A DNA stretch of 64,000 bases from Beroe forskalii (taxonomy: Eukaryota; Ctenophora; Nuda; Beroida; Beroidae). Where the stretch lies: assembly GCA_011033025.1 (NCBI GenBank), contig WFMF01000539.1, positions 1 through 64,000 on the forward strand, written 5' to 3'. Below the pieces are notes generated by a model, which was not told the origin of the DNA, did not search any database, and was given only the letters and a program-made list of their open reading frames with translations. The position numbers were made by a program, and so were the translations under genes. How positions within the stretch are numbered: the first letter of the stretch is position 1; each line of letters opens with the position of its first letter. Of the stretch, positions 58,601-64,000 are shown one piece after another.

Positions 58601-61600
58601 TTGGTAATCTTATTCACAGGGCTGATTACATTTAGTTTTTAAAGTATCGAATACTCAAATATGCAGTACAGAATTTACAGGCCGAATGAAAATGAATTAC
58701 ACCGGATTATAGTTAGATGTTTAGATAATTCGTTCATCTTCATGTGTTGAACCGGTAACTTAATGAAGCGATACCCTTTTCCTCTTCACCTGAACATCAT
58801 GGTAATTCTTAAAATTCCATCAGAATTAGCCTGGGCTATCACATACCTTATTGTAGGAAATTAAGCACTCAGAAAATTAAGCACCAATGCCTCGAAAAGG
58901 GCTTAATTTCATGGTGCTTAGTGACGTGCTGGCTTAATTTTTGTATACCTTTATTTTCAAATAATTTTGAGATTTTCAACATCAAAAATTTCGATATTTT
59001 GCAATGGAAGTCCAGAATCTAAATAATAATTTAATGATGAATTGAAAATAATGGAATAATCAAACATCCTTGTCGTATGGCCTCCATCTCGTCTTCAGCT
59101 TCCACAAAGTCTTCTTTCTATCCTCCTAGTCATCGTTATCATTTTGTTTCCTGTCCATATAACATCAAAAACTTAGCCTTTTCTTCAACTGGTTGTTCAA
59201 GTTTGACCTGACTCTTCGTCTACAGCCCTCCTTGTGTGATTGGTGACCAGAACTGTTCTTCAGTCAGAACTTTAATCCGTTTTAGATGACAGATGCACAT
59301 TAAAACTTCCATGTCATTTGAATAAATTTTGAAATATTCAAACTAAGCCTACATGCAATTTGGCACACATGTAATCAAGCCTACATGCAATTTAGCACCA
59401 GATGTCTCAAAAGGGCCTAATTTCATGGTGCTTAATGACATGTAGGCTTAATTTTCTGAGTGCTTTATTTCCTACAATAAGGTATAAGGGAGCTTGGTCG
59501 GTACTTTGAATTCGCTACTTATACGCATGATAATGACGCTATAAGAGTCTACCGCTAATTTGTTTGGCAGAAAGTTTTAACATTCTAATTGTGGTTCATG
59601 ATTCATCTCGAATCTCGATTCCCGAGTACAGAGTCATGTCAAACCGTGATACCGATAAATTGTAAGCGGATGAACAGTATGTGTTTCAATCGCCGTTTGC
59701 TATCATGAATTTCGTTAAGACTGATTTAGAGCACCTAATTTTTGACTCCTCTGACTTTGAGAAGCTCTAATTGCTGTTGCGACGAATGTGATTATGCAGC
59801 CAAGATTAAGATTGTTCAATTGATAAAATTTACTCTTAATGTCGTTGGGTTATTCGGTCGATCTGGACTAATAACCCGTCTCGAGACTCAATATAAGGGT
59901 TATTAACCTGGATCAGGTTAGTAACCCTTCAATACCATGTACATGATAGCAAATAAGGGCTTGGGAGCCATATAATATATTAGTATTCGACAGCATTGAG
60001 ATGCATATTGATGCATATTTGACGAGGCGAAGCCGAGTTTCATACACAATATGCATTGAAACGATATTATCTAATATTAGTAGGTGAGCAGAAAGATAGT
60101 AGTGCATAAGCATGCATAATATGCATGGGAAAAGTTAGCGAACCTACTAATACCCTTTAAATCGGTCAAAACTTGTCGTGAGACTACTATATATGTGTAT
60201 GAGTATGCTCTGGTTATATCAGCAAGCCCACCACTGATACAACAGTAAAAAATGCCGGAAAAAAGAAGTAGCTATTCACCATCATGCGCCCTTGACAACG
60301 TTAATAAATGAATAAGCCAAGAACCCTTCTAATTACATGAGTAAGATATAACGAATATAGCAGTTAGCAGATCAATTAATAGTGTACCACTCATGCGGTC
60401 AAGAGACAGGCACTATCTATTTAGCCCTCACTATTTATCCCTCACCATTTCAATTACTTATTACAAGTCTCATGAGTTATAGATAGTTAATTCTGATCAA
60501 GCACATTCTAAAATCAAGTAAATTAATCATTCAGGCCTGTCAATAACTACTAGATTCAGCGAAAATTGTTAATTTTAGTTTTACAGCATTTCATGATATA
60601 TGCACGATCATCAATAGCAATTACTGCTCCGATGAATCTATCACCAACCAAATCACAGTCAGCATTAAATGCTTCATTCCGTATCCCAGATGGTATGATT
60701 CACTTCACATGGATCAGGGCAATGTAATTTGAATTAGTACATGCGCGCGAGAAATAGGCGGTTCAACTTCATCGATAAGACAAAGTAATATCTGTCGGGG
60801 ATGCATCTGTGAGGGATGGATCTGTGGGGGATGGATCTGTGAGGGATGGATCTATGAGGGATGGATCTGTGGGGGATGGATCTTTGGGGGATGGATCTGC
60901 GGGGATGGTTCTGTGGGGCATGGATCTTTCGAGATGGATCTGTGTGGGATGGACATGTGGGGGTGGATCTGTGGGGGATGGATCTGTGGGGGATGTTTCT
61001 GTGGGGGATGGTTTTGTGGGAGATGGATCTGTGTGGGATGGATCTGTGGGGGATGGATCTGTGGGGGATGGATCTGTGGAGGATGGATCTGTGGGGGATG
61101 GATCTGTGGGGGAGGGATCTGTGGGGGATGAATCTGTGGGCGATGGATCTGTGTGTGATGGATCTGTGGGGGAGGGATCTGTGGGGGATGGATCTGTGGG
61201 GGATGAATCTGTGGGAGATAGATCTGTGGGGGATGGGTCTGTGGGGGATGCATCTGTGGGGGATGGATTTGAGAGGGATGGATTTGTGGGGGATGGATCT
61301 GTGGGGGATGAATCTGTGGGGGATGGATCTGTGGGCGATGGATCTGTGGGGGATGGATCTGTGGGAGATGGATCTGTGGGGGATGGATCTGTGAGGGATG
61401 GTTCTGTGTGTGATGGATCTGTGGGGGATGGATCTGTGGGGCATGGATCTGTGGGGGATGGATCTGTGTGTGATGGATCTGTGGGGGATGGATCTGTGGA
61501 GGATGGATCTGTGGGGGATGGATCTGTGGAGGATGGACCTGTGGGGCATGGATCTGTGAGGGATGGATCTGTGGGGGATGGATCTGTGGGGGATGGATCT

Positions 61601-63707
61601 GTGGGGGATGGATCTGTGGGGGATGGTTCTGTGTGTGATGGATCTGTGGGAGATGGATCTGTGGGGGATGGATCTGTGAGGGATGGTTCTGTGTGTGATG
61701 GATCTGTGGGGGATGGATCTGTGGGGCATGGATCTGTGGGGGATGGATCTGTGTGTGATGGATCTGTGGGGGATGGATCTGTGGAGGATGGATCTGTGGG
61801 GGATGGATCTGTGGAGGATGGACCTGTGGGGCATGGATCTGTGAGGGATGGATCTGTGGGGGATGGATCTGTGGGGGATGGATCTGTGTAGGATGGATCT
61901 GTGGGGGATGGATCTGAGGGGGATGGATCTGTGGGGGATGGATCTGTGAGGGTTGGTTCTGTGGGGGATGGATCTGTGGGGGATGGATCTGTGGGGAATG
62001 GATCTGTGGGGGATGGATCTGTGGGGGATGGATCTGTGGGGGATTCTCTGTGGGGGATGGATTTGGTGGGTATTTCAATTGAAAGTCCACCGCCTATCTA
62101 TCTCGCGCAGCAATCACAATAACACTGTAAAATCACTGACTTTGCACGCCCCTTACTCTCAGTGAACATGTCCAGGGGGGATGTAGAGTAATTACTGGGA
62201 AATGGTTTCACGTGGTCTGGCGGCATTCCTCTAGCAAACCTATCTGCGTTATAGAATTGAACGGTGGAAAATTCTATCTTAATCGGTCAAGTTTATTTTC
62301 AAGTGGTAAACTTTATTTTCAATATAGTCAACTTTATTCTACCGACCAGTGGATATCCTTAACATGTCCTGTCATACTTCACGTCATGTAATTATAAGTC
62401 TTGACTGTAATCTTCAAGATTATAGATTCAATTTTCAATAAAGTAAATTCGTGAAGTGAAAGATATTTTGATTGAAAAACTAAAAAAAGAGATGTAAAAA
62501 TTCTGAACTCTGTGAATGTGAATATTATTAAATTTCCCTGTGTGAACTGCGAATGAAATGGTACAAATCAATAACTTACTTTCTATCTCCTCATCAGATG
62601 AATCTTCTTGTGTTGGGGTGAAGTAGTAAGCTGGAAGGAGTGAATGTGATGATCATGAAACGTGAACGATTGTGAAATGTGACTTGAAGTAAAACCCAGT
62701 CTTCAGTTTGATATTCGGATATTATCAAAACTTCATATTGGGGCATAATGGGGCTTACGCTTTGAAAGTTTCAGGGTATAGGACACTACAGGCTACGGCA
62801 CAGGACTCTAGGGCACTGGACTTTACGGCACAGGACACTACGGTACAGGATTCGTGGCACACTTTTCAGTTTTGGGGGGACGCTGCAGCACACTTTGGTT
62901 TTAGGGTGGACTCTGCGGCACATAAAATTCAAGTACCACTAATAAAAGGAATATCTCCTATAAACAGCAACTTAGCCGTAGGGTCCAGTGCCCTAGAGTC
63001 CTGTGCCGTAGTGTCCGAACTCCAGTTTTCATTAAGGCCATGGTTGTATTGAACCAACCGTTTTTGCATTTATTCGATTTATGGGTGGCCAAATATCAAA
63101 TAGACTAAGAATTTCTATCGGGTTTCCGCTCTGAAATAAAATCTCAACTTGTGTATAAGGTTTTGAAAATGATTTGCAATGATGGGAAATGAAGAGCAGC
63201 ATTTGTTAACTATATTGACTCACATTCATCCAGGCTAATGTCATGATATTGTTTTGGTGAAGATGTGATGAATTGGTCATCTCTGAAGATTTTGTGATCT
63301 CTGTGCAGGCGGTTTATGGTTGCTGAGAAGAAATGGCGATCAAAGAAGATGAGGGAGATTGGGAAAATGGGAAAATGTGATTAGAGAGTCACTTAAAATA
63401 GTCAGTCAAGAGTAATAAAAGTGATATCATGGGATGTGAAAATAAAAGTAGGTTAACTATGAGACCAGTAAGAAAAATCATCAGTGAAAGAAGTACTAAG
63501 TATGATAAGAATAATCCACTAAATTGATTACCATCTTAGTTACACTGCCTAGCCCACAGGAGCTAATAATCAGTACTCACTTCCTTTCTCGTACCACGTG
63601 TGGGCACTGCCTAAGAAGTACTGGTTCTCGATGTAGATGAAGCTGTCAGAGTTACGGACTGCCCTCACGTAGGCTCTGTGAATGCTCGCCTCGTACGTTC
63701 TGCCGTG
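55638..63707 (-). CDS. Plant-type phospholipase D, copy 2 (cut by window edge)
   Basis: Nine exons are readable and collinear with copy 1: 63581-63707, 63224-63322, 62580-62630, 57398-57469, 57119-57229, 56763-56906, 56491-56597, 55995-56275 and 55638-55797 (stop). All have the same lengths and phases as in copy 1, so the frame is intact. The second catalytic motif HSKAMVTD with IVGSANINQRSMDG is present; exons with the first HKD lie beyond the window. Most differences from copy 1 are silent; exceptions include S to I (DEESE to DEEIE) and P to T at a splice junction. The donor of the exon at 57119 is duplicated. One intron is about 2.5 kb longer than in copy 1. Either a recent paralogue or the other haplotype of copy 1. 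Confidence 0.9.
56339..56450. repeat. ~110-bp insertion in PLD copy 2 intron
   Basis: Present between matching flanks (CTCTTCAGGTT and GGTTGTCTACC) of copy 2 and absent from copy 1. It carries AACCGGTT-type inverted words (CCGGTTAACCGAACCG, AAACCGGTTTACCGGG). Confidence 0.6.
57091..57146 (-). repeat. 28-bp tandem duplication of exon end and splice donor in PLD copy 2
   Basis: On the sense strand, ATCCTCATCCCTCTCTTCCC then TGAAG|GTA occurs twice, 28 bp apart. Copy 1 (29986) has it once. The first donor keeps the protein in frame. Using the second would read PEGNPHPSLP and then a stop. Confidence 0.9.
57920..58240. mobile_element. Foldback element with ~60-bp arms
   Basis: The left arm runs through GCATAACTCAGCCGTTTTTG and ATCAAACTTTCAGGATATT. 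The right arm reads AATATCCTGAAAGTTTCATC and CTCAAAAACCTCGGAGATAT. The arms are imperfect (about 80 percent by eye) with roughly 200 bp between them. Confidence 0.65.
58846..59482. mobile_element. CCTTA-ended TIR element, 637 bp, TA target site
   Basis: The ends CCTTATTGTAGGAAATTAAG and its inverted counterpart match over about 38 bp with one mismatch; TA flanks both. The interior repeats TTAAGCAC and GCTTAATTT words in both orientations, including GGGCTTAATTTCATGGTGCT and a related GGGCCTAATTTCATGGTGCT. No transposase. Confidence 0.8.
60741..62110. mobile_element. TIR-bounded unit with 15-bp minisatellite (copy 2)
   Basis: Left end GCGCGCGAGAAATAGGCGG and right end CCGCCTATCTATCTCGCGC. The 15-bp repeat GGATCTGTGGGGGAT fills 60795-62060, about 85 units against about 30 in copy 1. 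A block of about 240 bp recurs within it (compare 61380-61560 with 61675-61850), showing higher-order duplication. All six frames give long repetitive open frames because 15 is a multiple of three; these are not genes. Confidence 0.85.
62781..63022. repeat. Foldback element in PLD intron (copy 2)
   Basis: Counterpart of the element at 32408-32632, with an additional GGACTTTACGGCACAGGACA segment. The arms GGACTCTAGGGCACTGGAC and GTCCAGTGCCCTAGAGTCC are perfect. Confidence 0.7.
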
Positions 63708-63715
63708 CTGAGGTG

Positions 63716-64000
63716 GGGAGGGGGGTTAGCAGAGAAGGGGGAGGGGTTAGCAGGGGAAGGGGGGTTAGCAGAGGGAGGGGGTTAGCAGAGGGGGGGGAGG
63801 TGGTTAGCAGAGGGGGAGGGGGGCAGAGAGAGGGGGGAGGGGGTTAGCAGATGGAGAGGGGTTAGCAGAGGAGGGGGGTAACAGAGGGGGGGGGGGTTAG
63901 CAGAGGAGGAGGGGGTTAGCAGGGGGAGGGGGGTTAGCAGATGGAGGGGGGTTAGCAGAGGGGGAGGGGGGTTAGCAGAGGGGGGTTAGCAGAGGGGAGG
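63716..64000 (-). repeat. CTAAC/polypyrimidine minisatellite at PLD acceptor (copy 2, runs off window)
   Basis: Same position and unit type as 33331-33985, next to the acceptor of exon 63581-63707, with a different order of variants (units with AGATGGAGGGG and AGCAGGGGGAGG). It continues past the right edge. Confidence 0.85.

Larger units (their letters stand above)
57640..60205. mobile_element. ~2.55-kb DNA present only in the copy 2 PLD intron
   Basis: Copy 1 has about 85 unrelated bases at this place, between ATACCATGCAT and TATCAGCAAGCCCA. The segment contains a long imperfect inverted repeat at about 57920-58240 (arms with CGTTTTTGAGCAATTTTGAT), two or more hairpins of the form GAGGCGAAGCCGAG, a nested CCTTA element, and ACCTGGATCAGGT-type palindromes. 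No coding frame of note. It may be several nested insertions rather than one. Confidence 0.6.

Noticed and set aside
60734..62165. Frames of 177-412 codons with repeated DGSVG, PQIHP or HRSIP, also at 31122-31759
   Set aside because: All frames of a 15-bp repeat stay open. Composition is purely repetitive, with no start context or domain.

Overview
The window reads as nuclear DNA of an invertebrate animal. Genes are split by short-to-medium GT-AG introns, the recognisable families are metazoan or general eukaryotic, and over a third of the sequence is tandem or dispersed repeat. I cannot name the phylum. All protein calls come from reading the sequence and from family knowledge; no database search was run.

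Layout. 1-6 kb: repeat-rich DNA with a sushi-domain membrane protein exon at 3.3-3.7 kb. 6.2-14.1 kb (+): six exons of an RGP1 homologue (Rab6-GEF partner), with an unrecognised minus-strand ORF nested in an intron. 15.3-18.8 kb (+): a complete three-exon multiple inositol polyphosphate phosphatase (MINPP1-like), with a two-domain pacifastin/VWC-like secreted protein nested antisense in intron 2. 28.6-38.9 kb (-): a plant-type (C2 + two HKD) phospholipase D with at least 16 recognisable exons. 45.4-64 kb: a second, diverged copy of the block 'MINPP1 last exon to PLD' in the same order and orientation. It lacks the first two MINPP1 exons, and its PLD runs off the right edge.

The most unusual pattern is that several tandem repeats are built on splice junctions. 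RGP1 has a 64-bp array of about 20 units, each carrying the splice acceptor plus about 40 nt of exon. PLD copy 1 has a 30-bp array of about 34 units, each carrying the end of an exon plus its donor, and a 132-bp in-frame duplication of an acceptor plus exon start. A CTAAC/pyrimidine array abuts another PLD acceptor in both copies, and a G-rich array starts at an RGP1 donor. PLD copy 2 has a 28-bp duplication of one exon end and donor that copy 1 lacks, which looks like an array at birth.

Other repeats: a 19-bp satellite (2.1 kb in copy 1, 4.7 kb in copy 2, with a different dominant variant), a 15-bp minisatellite inside a terminal-inverted-repeat unit, a 47-bp array, three CCTTA-ended TIR elements with TA target sites, and a 1.14-kb TIR element with a TTA target duplication confirmed by an empty site in copy 2. 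Four stretches of inflated homopolymers look like unpolished sequence. Two of them flank the junction between the copies, so the duplication may be two haplotypes placed in tandem by the assembler rather than a real tandem duplication.

Functional links are limited. MINPP1 removes phosphates from inositol polyphosphates in the secretory pathway, PLD makes phosphatidic acid at membranes, and RGP1 activates Rab6 at the Golgi. All three concern membrane or phosphoinositide biology, but eukaryotic neighbours need not cooperate. MINPP1 and PLD are convergent in both copies.
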